Assembly (NCBI GenBank): GCA_964461835.1
Contig: CAYWVO010000051.1
Coordinates: 1-20,819, forward strand
DNA from: CAYWVO01 sp964461835
GTDB lineage: Bacteria; Zixibacteria; MSB-5A5; WJJR01; JAJRUJ01
DNA: 20,819 nucleotides
Direction of reading: 5' to 3'
Shown here: positions 1 through 7,442 of the stretch, piece after piece
How the letters are laid out: each line of letters starts with the position of its first letter
Numbering within the stretch: the stretch's first letter is position 1
The notes under the pieces: model-generated
Told to the model about the DNA's origin: nothing
Database searches by the model: none
Seen by the model: only the letters and a program-made list of their open reading frames with translations
Made by a program: the position numbers and the translations under genes

Positions 1-2
1 CA

Positions 3-1046
3 ATTTCCACACCTTTTGAAATTAACTCGGATGCCGGCGGGCAGGTGTATTATGTCAACCGCTCCAATCGCCTCAACTGGGGCGGAATCGTTAGCCATAT
101 ACCTTACCAGATTGCCGAAGTCAGCAACTATATCGACACCGTGGAGGTCAACGGGCAACCGACAGAAGTCTTAGGGGAACAGATAATTCGTAAACGCCGG
201 TTTGCCGAGCGGGCATCGCTGTTGGGAGAATACCCGCTGTCGATCAACCGCCGCCTGGAATTCACTCTCGGATTTGAGAGACTCAGTTTCGATTACGAGG
301 CGGAACAGGCTGTCTACGTGGCCGGTGCGTGGCGTGATTTAGGGAAAACGGATATCCGGGCTCCCTCAGCGCTGAATTTCGTCCAGCCGGCGGTCGGGTA
401 CGTTGGCGATTATTCGTTTTTCGGCTTCACCTCGCCGGTCAGCGGAAAGCGGTTCCGTTTTGAAGTCGAACCAACGTTTGGCTCATTGCAGTACATGAAT
501 GTGCTGGCCGACTACCGGCACTATTTTCGCTTGCGGCCGCTCACCGTTGCCTTTCGTGGACTCCATTACGGCCGATACTTGGGAGATTCGGAGAGCGCGC
601 GGCTGTCGCAATTGTTCCTTGGACTTCAGTCACTGGTCCGTGGGTATAATTCGGGATCGTTCACGGTTGGTGAATGTACCGTTGGCGTCGGTGAGGAAGG
701 AGGGTGTCCGGTGTTTGAACGGCTGGTCGGCAGCAAGATCGGCATCTTTAATGCAGAAATCCGCCTCCCCCTGTTCGGCACCAGCCAATACGGTCTGGTT
801 GATTTTTCCTACCTGCCCACTGAAGTAGTGGCGTTCTACGACGCCGGCGTCGCCTGGACCGATGACGACCCGCCGGAATTCAGCTTGAAGCAGCAGTCTA
901 CCGAGCGCATTCCGGTAACCAGTGCCGGCATCGCCGGTCGGTTTAATCTGTTCGGATACGTGGTTGCACAGCTATATTGGGCGTTTCCGTTTCAGCGACC
1001 GGAGAAGACCAGCCAGGTAGGCTTCTTCATCGCTCCCGGCTGGTAG
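3..1046 (+). CDS. Outer-membrane beta-barrel protein, C-terminal part (5' end outside window)
   Basis: The reading frame is open from the first bases of the window, so only the last 347 residues are visible and the start lies upstream. The visible part is rich in alternating aromatic/hydrophobic strands (for example NRLNWGGIVSHIPYQ, YGRYLGDSESARLSQLFLGL) and ends in FFIAPGW, an aromatic C-terminus like that which guides barrels to the BAM complex. It resembles the Omp85/bacterial surface antigen barrel that in FCB bacteria often follows a TolB-type beta-propeller; the propeller would lie outside the window. Two cysteines (in the GECTVG and GGCPVF segments) flank one predicted loop and could form a disulfide. 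The gene ends 50 bp before a convergent acyltransferase gene. The barrel call is fairly secure; the exact family and substrate are not known. Confidence 0.6.
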   Translation: MSTPFEINSDAGGQVYYVNRSNRLNWGGIVSHIPYQIAEVSNYIDTVEVNGQPTEVLGEQIIRKRRFAERASLLGEYPLSINRRLEFTLGFERLSFDYEAEQAVYVAGAWRDLGKTDIRAPSALNFVQPAVGYVGDYSFFGFTSPVSGKRFRFEVEPTFGSLQYMNVLADYRHYFRLRPLTVAFRGLHYGRYLGDSESARLSQLFLGLQSLVRGYNSGSFTVGECTVGVGEEGGCPVFERLVGSKIGIFNAEIRLPLFGTSQYGLVDFSYLPTEVVAFYDAGVAWTDDDPPEFSLKQQSTERIPVTSAGIAGRFNLFGYVVAQLYWAFPFQRPEKTSQVGFFIAPGW

Positions 1047-1096
1047 GTCTTGTGAGGTGGGCACTGCCTGCAAAATGGCCGGCATGTGAGGAAGGC

Positions 1097-2260
1097 TCAA
1101 CGACGAGCCAAGGCCCTGCGCACGCCGGTCCATCGGGTACCGAGAGCGGCCTTCAGAACATATTTGACCGACCGCCGAAGGTGTCGAATTACCAGTGCGA
1201 ACAGTGAGCGGAGGCTGCGCCGATACAAAGTCAGCAGTACGTTGCAACGAGTGCGCTCAGTCCAGTGTGTCTTGTACTCTTCATCGCCGCGCAGCATATC
1301 GAACTCGCGGCAGCCCAGTTCGATCGCCCGCTCCACACACATCCCCAGCAATACGCGGCCGATATTGGTACGGGGGAAGAGCTCCCGTTCGGCACTCATG
1401 ATGTAAAAATACAGAGTGTCGTGGTAGAGGAAGCCGTAGAAGGAACCAAGGTATTGTTGCTCCAACCAAAGTGAGCAGAGAAACAATCGGTCGCGAGCGA
1501 GAAACTCCCTGGCTACCTCCAGGTGGAACCGTTCAAACTCCGGCGTGGAAAAACTTCCCGGTTCTCCGCGCGCCTGCCAGATTCGACGATTGAGTTCAAT
1601 CAGGCGCTGCATGGTAGCCGGGAGATCATCTTCCGCGCGGCAAAATTCCAGATGCAGTTCGCCACGATCGGTCAACCGACGATGGGCAACCCTGAGAGCA
1701 CGGCGGTTATTGACGCTTAAATCGGCGACGTAGTCATCCCACCGATCAGGGAGTTCGATATACGGACAGTAGGAGAAATCTTTCAGCTCATCCTCCAAGC
1801 AGCGATTGTCGTCTTCGGCATATTGCCGAAATGCCCGGAAAACCGGGGAATCGTCCGGAACGTGGTGATATTCGAAAATATCCCACGCAGATTTTAAGGG
1901 TCCAAAGAGCTGTTGCCAAATCGCCTCGATCAACCGCGTATTGCTTTTCTGCTGAACAATAAAATCAAGGTAGTCGGCGCAGACCTCGTTTGCCCCGAGA
2001 AAACGCAAAACACGCTGAACCGGAAAACCGAAGACGCGGACGTCCTTAATCCATAGTGGCGCGAGTGCTGCCAGACGATTGTCATCATAGAGCGCCACAA
2101 CAAGTAATCGGTTCCCAACGCCATATACGTCGGTCCAGCGGGCAATCCATTCCCAGGTTAAGAACACTGTGTCGCAGTGGCTGCGCTGCAACAATTCATT
2201 CCAGTCCGGCGCGAGTCGTTGCAGCTCATCGAATGTCCGGTATACCGTCACCGAAATCAA
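1097..2260 (-). CDS. FemAB/BioF2-like acyltransferase (GNAT fold, CelD-like)
   Basis: This is a 388-residue soluble enzyme of the BioF2-like/CelD acetyltransferase type (PF13480). These proteins use two GNAT half-domains to move acyl or aminoacyl groups onto sugars or peptides. The N-terminal half carries the typical WNELLQRS...FLTWEWIARWTDVYG segment. The C-terminal half has the NNRRALRVAHRRL helix, GSFYGFLYHDTLYFYIMSA and the closing EFDMLRGDEEYKTHWTER, the usual F-D-x-x-R-G-x-E-x-Y-K-x-W signature. I chose the TTG at 2260 because an AGGGGAG site (2278-2272) precedes it; the frame stays open to another TTG at 2311 that has no ribosome-binding site. It is divergent from the acyltransferase at 2555 and convergent with the barrel gene. 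Family is sure; the acceptor is unknown. Confidence 0.8.
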   Translation of the reverse strand: MISVTVYRTFDELQRLAPDWNELLQRSHCDTVFLTWEWIARWTDVYGVGNRLLVVALYDDNRLAALAPLWIKDVRVFGFPVQRVLRFLGANEVCADYLDFIVQQKSNTRLIEAIWQQLFGPLKSAWDIFEYHHVPDDSPVFRAFRQYAEDDNRCLEDELKDFSYCPYIELPDRWDDYVADLSVNNRRALRVAHRRLTDRGELHLEFCRAEDDLPATMQRLIELNRRIWQARGEPGSFSTPEFERFHLEVAREFLARDRLFLCSLWLEQQYLGSFYGFLYHDTLYFYIMSAERELFPRTNIGRVLLGMCVERAIELGCREFDMLRGDEEYKTHWTERTRCNVLLTLYRRSLRSLFALVIRHLRRSVKYVLKAALGTRWTGVRRALARR

Positions 2261-2490
2261 GACCGATCTATCTCCCCTGGAAAAACAATATCCCCCTGCC
2301 GGTTCCGCCAATTCGGCGCATGCTCAGGTGAATTGATTGAATGACCTGACAGGAAGCAACCGGCACGGTTCGCTGTCGGTCAGCTTTGGCCAGTGTACGG
2401 AAATCGACTTTTCCTGTCACGACAATCCACACATTCCGCCACACTTCAACGATTTGCACCCTGAACGTGCGACTGGGATTAATTTCCGAT

Positions 2491-2518
2491 TTGACTTTGT
2501 ACGATGTGGGACGATACT
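2491..2518 (+). promoter_or_regulatory. Candidate sigma70-type promoter for the FemAB-like gene at 2555
   Basis: A TTGACT box (2491-2496) is followed after 16 bp by GATACT (2513-2518). This matches TTGACA/TATAAT at 9 of 12 positions. Transcription would begin near 2525, just upstream of the GGAGGAG ribosome-binding site at 2541-2547. That excludes the ATG at 2504 as the start for this transcript. Found by eye only. Confidence 0.4.
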
Positions 2519-2554
2519 TCGATTGGGGAAGCATTACACGGGAGGAGCGAATCG

Positions 2555-3589
2555 TTGGCTGAGATAACATCTTGTTCTGCTGCGGATCGTCTCGCCTGGG
2601 ATGCCTTTGTCGACGCGCAGGAGCAGTGTAGTTTGTACCATGCATTCGGCTGGAAAGAGATCATCGAACAGGCTTACGGACATCGATGTTCCTATCTCCT
2701 GGCCCGGAATCGTGAGGTGGTCACGGGTATCCTGCCGCTGACCCTTATTAAGAGTCGTCTCTTTGGTAGTTCACTTACCTCCCTTCCGTACCTTGATTTT
2801 GCCGGCCTGGTGGCCATAGATGACGCCAGCGGAAAGTTGTTACTGGAACATGCCCGGCAACTCGCCAGGGACGAACGCGTCGACTATTTAGAGCTACGCC
2901 AATTGACGTCATTATCCGATGAATATCATACCGATACCCGTAAAGTAACGTTCACCCTGGAATTGCCGCCGGATATCGAACAACTTTGGAACGCGCTCCC
3001 CTCCGAACGGCGGAACCGCATCCGCAAAGCCACCAGAGCCGGCCTGACCGTGGAGTTTGCCGCAGAATCGGCGCTCCCGGTGTTTTACCGGGTCTGGACC
3101 GAAAACATGCGTGATTTGGGCTCCCCCGCACATTCGCTGTCATTCTTCCGTGCAATCCTCCGGGCTTTTGGCACAGCCGCACAGATTGCCTTGGTCAAGT
3201 TTCAGGATGAGTACATCGGGTCGGCGTTATGTCTGCACCAGAAAGGCCGGTTTGTGGTGCCCTGGGTATCTTCGTTGCGCAAACACTTTCGACTCTATCC
3301 GAACAATATCCTGTACTGGGAGGCGATGAAGCGGGCAATCGAGGAAAATTGCCGGATCTTCGATTTCGGCCGATCAACTGTCGATTCCGGCACCTACACG
3401 TTCAAGCGGCGCTGGAAGGCGACCCCGCAACCGCTGTACTGGCAATTTCCATACAGCAAATCGCACGAATATATTGTACCGGCAACAGACAGTCCCAAAT
3501 ATCAGCTGGCCCTCAACCTGTGGAAGAAACTCCCGGTGGGCCTGACGAAAATCATCGGTCCGCCGATCCGCAAGAACATCACTGCCTGA
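2555..3589 (+). CDS. FemAB-like acyltransferase, similar to the exosortase/PEP-CTERM-associated type
   Basis: This 344-residue protein has the double GNAT fold of FemAB/PF13480 enzymes and looks most like the FemAB-family proteins that accompany exosortase/exopolysaccharide loci. Visible marks are QCSLYHAFGWKEIIEQAYGH near the N-terminus, LPYLDFAGL (substrate cleft region in this family), LPSERRNRIRKATRAGL in the middle and FDFGRSTVDSGTYTFKRRWKA near the end. The start is set at a TTG with GGAGGAG seven bases upstream; an in-frame ATG at 2504 has no such site and lies inside the predicted promoter. The gene ends 14 bp from the convergent glycosyltransferase. It probably transfers an acyl or aminoacyl group to a cell-surface glycan or its precursor (inference). 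No exosortase gene is in the window. Confidence 0.8.
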   Translation: MAEITSCSAADRLAWDAFVDAQEQCSLYHAFGWKEIIEQAYGHRCSYLLARNREVVTGILPLTLIKSRLFGSSLTSLPYLDFAGLVAIDDASGKLLLEHARQLARDERVDYLELRQLTSLSDEYHTDTRKVTFTLELPPDIEQLWNALPSERRNRIRKATRAGLTVEFAAESALPVFYRVWTENMRDLGSPAHSLSFFRAILRAFGTAAQIALVKFQDEYIGSALCLHQKGRFVVPWVSSLRKHFRLYPNNILYWEAMKRAIEENCRIFDFGRSTVDSGTYTFKRRWKATPQPLYWQFPYSKSHEYIVPATDSPKYQLALNLWKKLPVGLTKIIGPPIRKNITA

Positions 3590-3603
3590 TCCCCACAGCG
3601 GAT

Positions 3604-4617
3604 TTATGTTCGCACTCGACGTAATACGCGATTGACCCGCAACAACGGGCTGATCAGCCATCCCGGCAACGCAGCTAACATCCGGTAGAATAGTGGACAC
3701 TGCCTGCATTTCTTAAGTACCATCCGCGCCTCCGCAGTGCGACCGCGAGCGATCAAACCCTTTACCTGAATCAGCTGTTGTTCGGCCAAGACGGATTCGT
3801 ATTGATCGCGATGTTTTTCCAAAAAGTCCTGATCGCTTCCCCAGATACGTTCGATAATTCTTTCGCGGGCTTCGGCACAGATAAGACCATCTGCCTCAGT
3901 CAGCCGGGGACCTGAGTGACCGAGGAGCCAGGCGGTTTCGCAATCCAAATACGCGCACAAGCCGGCGCGCGCCAGTCGGCCGAAACACTCCCAGTCTTCA
4001 TAGGTGGGAAGATCTTCCGCGAAGCGCAGAGACGATCCCGCATCCCGCCGTACCATGAGTGTAATGGTAGAAATATAATTCGCGGCCAGTTCAGCCGCGT
4101 AGAGATCACCGATGTACACAAAAAAATCCGACCTGTCCGGGGGAAGTGCAGCAATTGTCCCGAATGCTTGACCGGGGCCCAAAATTTCATCCCATCCGCG
4201 CGGGTCCTTATGCCAGGTATCCAGGGCAAAGCGGTGTTCCTTGCCCGCCGGCGTACGGATCGCGAGGTTGGTGAAGGTGAATAAAATATCCGGTCTCGCC
4301 TGCATGAGCGTCCGCTGTATGCCGAGCTTGCCCGGTACCCAGGCATCATCCGAATCCAGAAAACCGATCAGCGGATTGCCTGCCTCGCGAATTCCACGGT
4401 TTCGCGCAGCACCGGCACCGGCATGTGCGGCTCGGATTGTGCGAATTGGCGGCTTATATTGTTCGGTCAACTCGGGAGTAGAATCGGTAGAACCATCGTC
4501 AATGATGAGAATTTCATCTCCCGGTTCACACTGTTCAACCGCAGAACTCACTGCGCGATCGAGCAACTGTGCGCGGTTATACGTGGGAATGATGATGGAA
4601 ACACGGGGTGCAGCCAT
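3604..4617 (-). CDS. Family 2 glycosyltransferase
   Basis: A 337-residue GT-A fold enzyme that would transfer a sugar from a nucleotide-sugar donor to a growing polysaccharide on the cytoplasmic side. The N-terminal VSIIIPTYNRAQLLDRAV, the DDGSTDST nucleotide-binding segment (D40-D41), AARNRGI (71-76) and the metal-binding LDSDD (D88-D91) are all present. YEDWE (206-210) is the likely catalytic acidic motif. No transmembrane helix is evident, so it is cytoplasmic or peripheral. It starts 12 bp after the stop of the acyltransferase at 4630-5859 on the same strand, so the two are almost certainly co-transcribed. The ribosome-binding site is weak (AAGAAAG). Linkage and donor cannot be read from the sequence. 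Confidence 0.92.
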   Translation of the reverse strand: MAAPRVSIIIPTYNRAQLLDRAVSSAVEQCEPGDEILIIDDGSTDSTPELTEQYKPPIRTIRAAHAGAGAARNRGIREAGNPLIGFLDSDDAWVPGKLGIQRTLMQARPDILFTFTNLAIRTPAGKEHRFALDTWHKDPRGWDEILGPGQAFGTIAALPPDRSDFFVYIGDLYAAELAANYISTITLMVRRDAGSSLRFAEDLPTYEDWECFGRLARAGLCAYLDCETAWLLGHSGPRLTEADGLICAEARERIIERIWGSDQDFLEKHRDQYESVLAEQQLIQVKGLIARGRTAEARMVLKKCRQCPLFYRMLAALPGWLISPLLRVNRVLRRVRT

Positions 4618-4629
4618 AAATATCTTTCT

Positions 4630-5859
4630 TCAACGCCTCAGCAGTTGCTTCAACTGACGTACTCCTGGCATGCTCCGGACAAGGTCTTTAACAGCCAGCG
4701 GCCAGACACCGCAGAGGGTCGGGAGGGCACGCCGCGGGAATATTCGGACATCATAATATGGGCGTCTGCTCATTCGCCAGTTGGCGTGCCAGGTCATATC
4801 GGTCAGGCAGTCGACTTCATCGATATCATCTCGGGCAAAAAGCTGTTTCAACATTCTGACAAAGAGCATATTACCCGGCGCACAGCGGGCATACGATTCG
4901 TCATAGGCGATCTTTGGGATCGTCAACCGTCGCCCGGTACGAATCGCGAGATGACCGGCAATCGGCCGGTCACCAGAGCGCAGAAAATGCCATTCCAGGT
5001 GACCACTGTCGGCTACTCGTTCAGTCAAGCTCCGATAAAAATCCAAGTTCCGAGGAGCATTTGAAATCGCCGTTCCTTTGCGTCCCTTCCAGCCCGCCGA
5101 TTCCAAGTGGATAAAATCAGTGAAGTGATGATCTCCGGCGTCCCTACCCTGGACGAATATGGTTTCGACATGCGGCACGTCCGCCAGTTTTCGCTCAGCT
5201 TTTTTGAGATTGCGCCGGAAATTTTTGCTCAGTCCCCTAAAGTACTCATCAAATTTCCCCACCACTGGCAGATACGATCCCCAACCGTTCAAGTCCGGCA
5301 TGATTCGAAATGCAGATTGTCGCTGACCGGCCATGGACAAAAGCGGAGATAAGTCTGGCAATCGCGTGAACCGGCAGGTAAACCAGCCGGGTACTACCTG
5401 ATCAAGTGTGGAGAAGAATTTCGCCGCGATTTCTTGATGCAGTTCCGGAAACGTGAGAATTTCTACGCTATTGGTTTCGAGATCGTGGGGAGCGCGGAGG
5501 TGTGGTTGCCGCATGCCGATCACGCGGGCAGACGATATGATAAGCGGCAACAGACCCATGAGTTCATCACCTCGGAGTGCGATCAAACACACCCAACGTT
5601 CGCCCGGTTGGAGGCAGTGCTCCAGAAAGGATATGACCCAGGTCGCAGACATAGTCGGGCGATAGTAGGACGACTCAAAGACCAGCCGATCCCACGAATC
5701 CCTCCAGCGAGCGAGGTCATTCAGGCGGTCGATCACCTCCACTGTGAGTGGACCACGCGGGGCGTCCCGATCGAAGGACTGATGAGGTTGAGCTGTTTTC
5801 ATATCGTCTTTTCGGTGCGATGCATCATCCTTTTCATCTTTCGCCATCGGACTCGTCAC
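4630..5859 (-). CDS. FemAB/BioF2-like acyltransferase (third copy in the block)
   Basis: A protein of up to 409 residues with the PF13480 fold. It has WRDSWDRLVFESSYYRPTMS followed by WVISFLEHCLQPGERW near the N-terminus, the basic helix SKNFRRNLKKAERKL (about 209-223), HLESAGWKGRKGTAI with the conserved E-x-x-G-W-K-G, and a late DEVDCLTDMTWHANW segment where the other family members carry the F-D-x-x-R-G motif. The first roughly 35 residues are charged and look disordered. The start could be the GTG at 5859 or the in-frame ATG at 5847; neither has a strong ribosome-binding site. It lies directly upstream of the glycosyltransferase, suggesting that both act on the same glycan. The acceptor is unknown. 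Confidence 0.8.
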   Translation of the reverse strand: MTSPMAKDEKDDASHRKDDMKTAQPHQSFDRDAPRGPLTVEVIDRLNDLARWRDSWDRLVFESSYYRPTMSATWVISFLEHCLQPGERWVCLIALRGDELMGLLPLIISSARVIGMRQPHLRAPHDLETNSVEILTFPELHQEIAAKFFSTLDQVVPGWFTCRFTRLPDLSPLLSMAGQRQSAFRIMPDLNGWGSYLPVVGKFDEYFRGLSKNFRRNLKKAERKLADVPHVETIFVQGRDAGDHHFTDFIHLESAGWKGRKGTAISNAPRNLDFYRSLTERVADSGHLEWHFLRSGDRPIAGHLAIRTGRRLTIPKIAYDESYARCAPGNMLFVRMLKQLFARDDIDEVDCLTDMTWHANWRMSRRPYYDVRIFPRRALPTLCGVWPLAVKDLVRSMPGVRQLKQLLRR

Positions 5860-6177
5860 GTTCTCTCACTCAATATATTCTTTCGGCCCGGTTGTCGGCA
5901 GACAATTCCGCGTGGAAATGCACCGCAGCCCCCGGAGCTGATCATTCCTGCTTATCTCTTTGGTTCGCTTGCTGTGCAGATGCTGGATTTTGCGCAGGGT
6001 GCGAACAGTAATGCCCGCCCGAATAACTCCCTAGTTACCTGGTAGATTCTTACGGAATCGGTTGCCGGGCAAGACAGACGGTAATCGTGACACGGTCTGG
6101 CACCAGCCATGCATACCGCGTTTTTCGGCAAAACTATCATTCTCAGGGACCAGGCATTGTAGGCGAAAGGAGTAAGT
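5860..6177. other. Divergent intergenic region without a gene
   Basis: This 318-bp stretch separates the minus-strand acyltransferase from the plus-strand fibronectin III gene, so it should hold both promoters. I see no coding region, no riboswitch match and no strong -35/-10 pair. Its only clear signal is AAAGGAG (6166-6172), the ribosome-binding site of the gene at 6178. Confidence 0.5.
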
Positions 6178-6678
6178 ATGCACCGCACACCCAGACGTTG
6201 GCGGATTACGCCGTTCAGCGTCGCCAGCACCGTTCTGATGTCTCTCCTCCTCTTCGGATTTTCCTCAGCCTATGGGCAAGGGCTCGTCGCGCAGGCGCCG
6301 TCCGCAGTCGGAGTCACACTGACATGGACTGCACCGGGTGATGATGGGGATCAGGGTACCGCAGCTCAGTATGATGTCCGGTATTCCACGTCGACGATTA
6401 CCGAAACCAACTGGGACCAGGCAACCGAGGCGATTGGCGAGCCGAGTCCGCAGGCGGCAGGGAGTTCAGAGTCTTTTGAGGTCACGGGATTAGAACCAAA
6501 CACGACGTATTATTTTGCACTGAAAGCAGCTGACGAAGTGCCCAACTGGTCGGCACTCTCCAATGTGGTCGCAGTGACCACCCAGGATACCGAGGCGCCG
6601 GCAGCGGTCACCGATCTGGCCGGGAACGCGCCGCAGTCTCCCCCCGCGCTTTCAACCAGCACAAATCCAGAGCGTTAG
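6178..6678 (+). CDS. Short secreted protein with one fibronectin III domain
   Basis: A 166-residue exported protein. Residues 1 to about 35 form a signal peptide with arginines, a hydrophobic run (VASTVLMSLLLFGFSSA) and a likely cut near AYGQG. One fibronectin III domain follows (about 40-137) with LTWTAPGDDGDQGTAAQYDV, NTTYYFALKAADEVPNWS and LSNVVAV. The tail begins like a second domain (APAAVTDLAG) but stops after about 20 low-complexity residues. Its domain is clearly paralogous to the first repeat of the 469-residue protein at 7443, yet it lacks further repeats and the sorting domain. Start is firm: AGGAG lies five bases before the ATG. A hairpin follows the stop by 10 bp, so the short form is either genuine or a decayed copy that kept its terminator. 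Confidence 0.7.
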   Translation: MHRTPRRWRITPFSVASTVLMSLLLFGFSSAYGQGLVAQAPSAVGVTLTWTAPGDDGDQGTAAQYDVRYSTSTITETNWDQATEAIGEPSPQAAGSSESFEVTGLEPNTTYYFALKAADEVPNWSALSNVVAVTTQDTEAPAAVTDLAGNAPQSPPALSTSTNPER

Positions 6679-6688
6679 CGTTCTTTAT

Positions 6689-6718
6689 GTACGGCCCACC
6701 ACCTTCGGTGGGCCGTAC
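6689..6718 (+). terminator. Strong hairpin, probable terminator
   Basis: GTACGGCCCACC (6689-6700) and GGTGGGCCGTAC (6707-6718) form a perfect 12-bp stem with a six-base loop, 10 bp after the stop of the fibronectin III gene. The bases after it (CTATTTCC) are only moderately T-rich, so termination may be partial or the hairpin may protect the mRNA 3' end. Confidence 0.65.
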
Positions 6719-7442
6719 CTATTTCCAGAATCTCCGCAGAGGTCCATGAGAACTTCCAGCAACACCACACTCAGCCGGTAGCAAAATCATTCTCCGTTTG
6801 ATTCTCCTGTCAATTGTTGTCCCGATAACGGGTGCTTTGTTGTCAATATTCGCGGTTGTTACGCAGAGTTAATCTATTCCCATCTATCCCAAGGGAACTC
6901 CTCTAGTTGGGTTGCGGGAAGAACGGAACTGTAACAAATCGATACGGTTGAATTGCTGAGGTATATGGATGGCAATGGCCGCAGTTTTGATCCAAGGTGA
7001 AATTTTCGTTGACAAGCACGTCTACAAGCTGAACTATAGCGGTGGCAGGTCACGCGCGGATGAGGAGGGATCTCATCGACACGGGGTGTATACTAGTACA
7101 AAGACCGGAAATTGATCGATTATTGAACAATTGAATCTAACTTCCAGTCTGACAAATGATTAGGTGGGATGCCGTCTCGTGAATCCAGGAGGAATGGTGA
7201 GATCTTGATCTCGATCGGTGGTCAGGGAAGACAAGACGAGTTAATTTCCGCGTGCATGGGGGGGGCAATACCGACCAAAGGTAATTTTCCTAATCATATA
7301 ACCCCTAAAGAGTTACCTGTTGAGGTGCCCTGCCAATACATAATCTGTGCCGGTGACGGGTCATTTAATCGGATCGGGCACTGCAGTTGCGCAATAAAGC
7401 GGACGACTGACTAAGCAGAAGGGTCGTTTTGGAGGGGATGGT
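6719..7442. other. Long intergenic region between the two fibronectin III paralogues
   Basis: About 720 bp with no recognisable gene. An 81-codon open frame (7169-7414) has no ribosome-binding site at its start and no recognisable product. It contains a run of eight G at 7258-7265. GGAGG at 7431-7435 is the ribosome-binding site of the next gene. The region is AT-richer than the flanking coding sequence. It may be a decayed remnant of the short paralogue's lost 3' part or a long leader, but I see no residual repeat sequence. Confidence 0.45.

Noticed and set aside
4423..5064. 213-codon plus-strand open frame
   Set aside because: It lies antisense to the glycosyltransferase and acyltransferase genes, has no recognisable product and no ribosome-binding site.
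5434..6045. 203-codon plus-strand open frame
   Set aside because: Mostly antisense to the acyltransferase gene; composition is not protein-like and no family was recognised.
7169..7414. 81-codon open frame in the gap before the long fibronectin III gene
   Set aside because: No ribosome-binding site at its start, a run of eight G inside, and no recognisable product.
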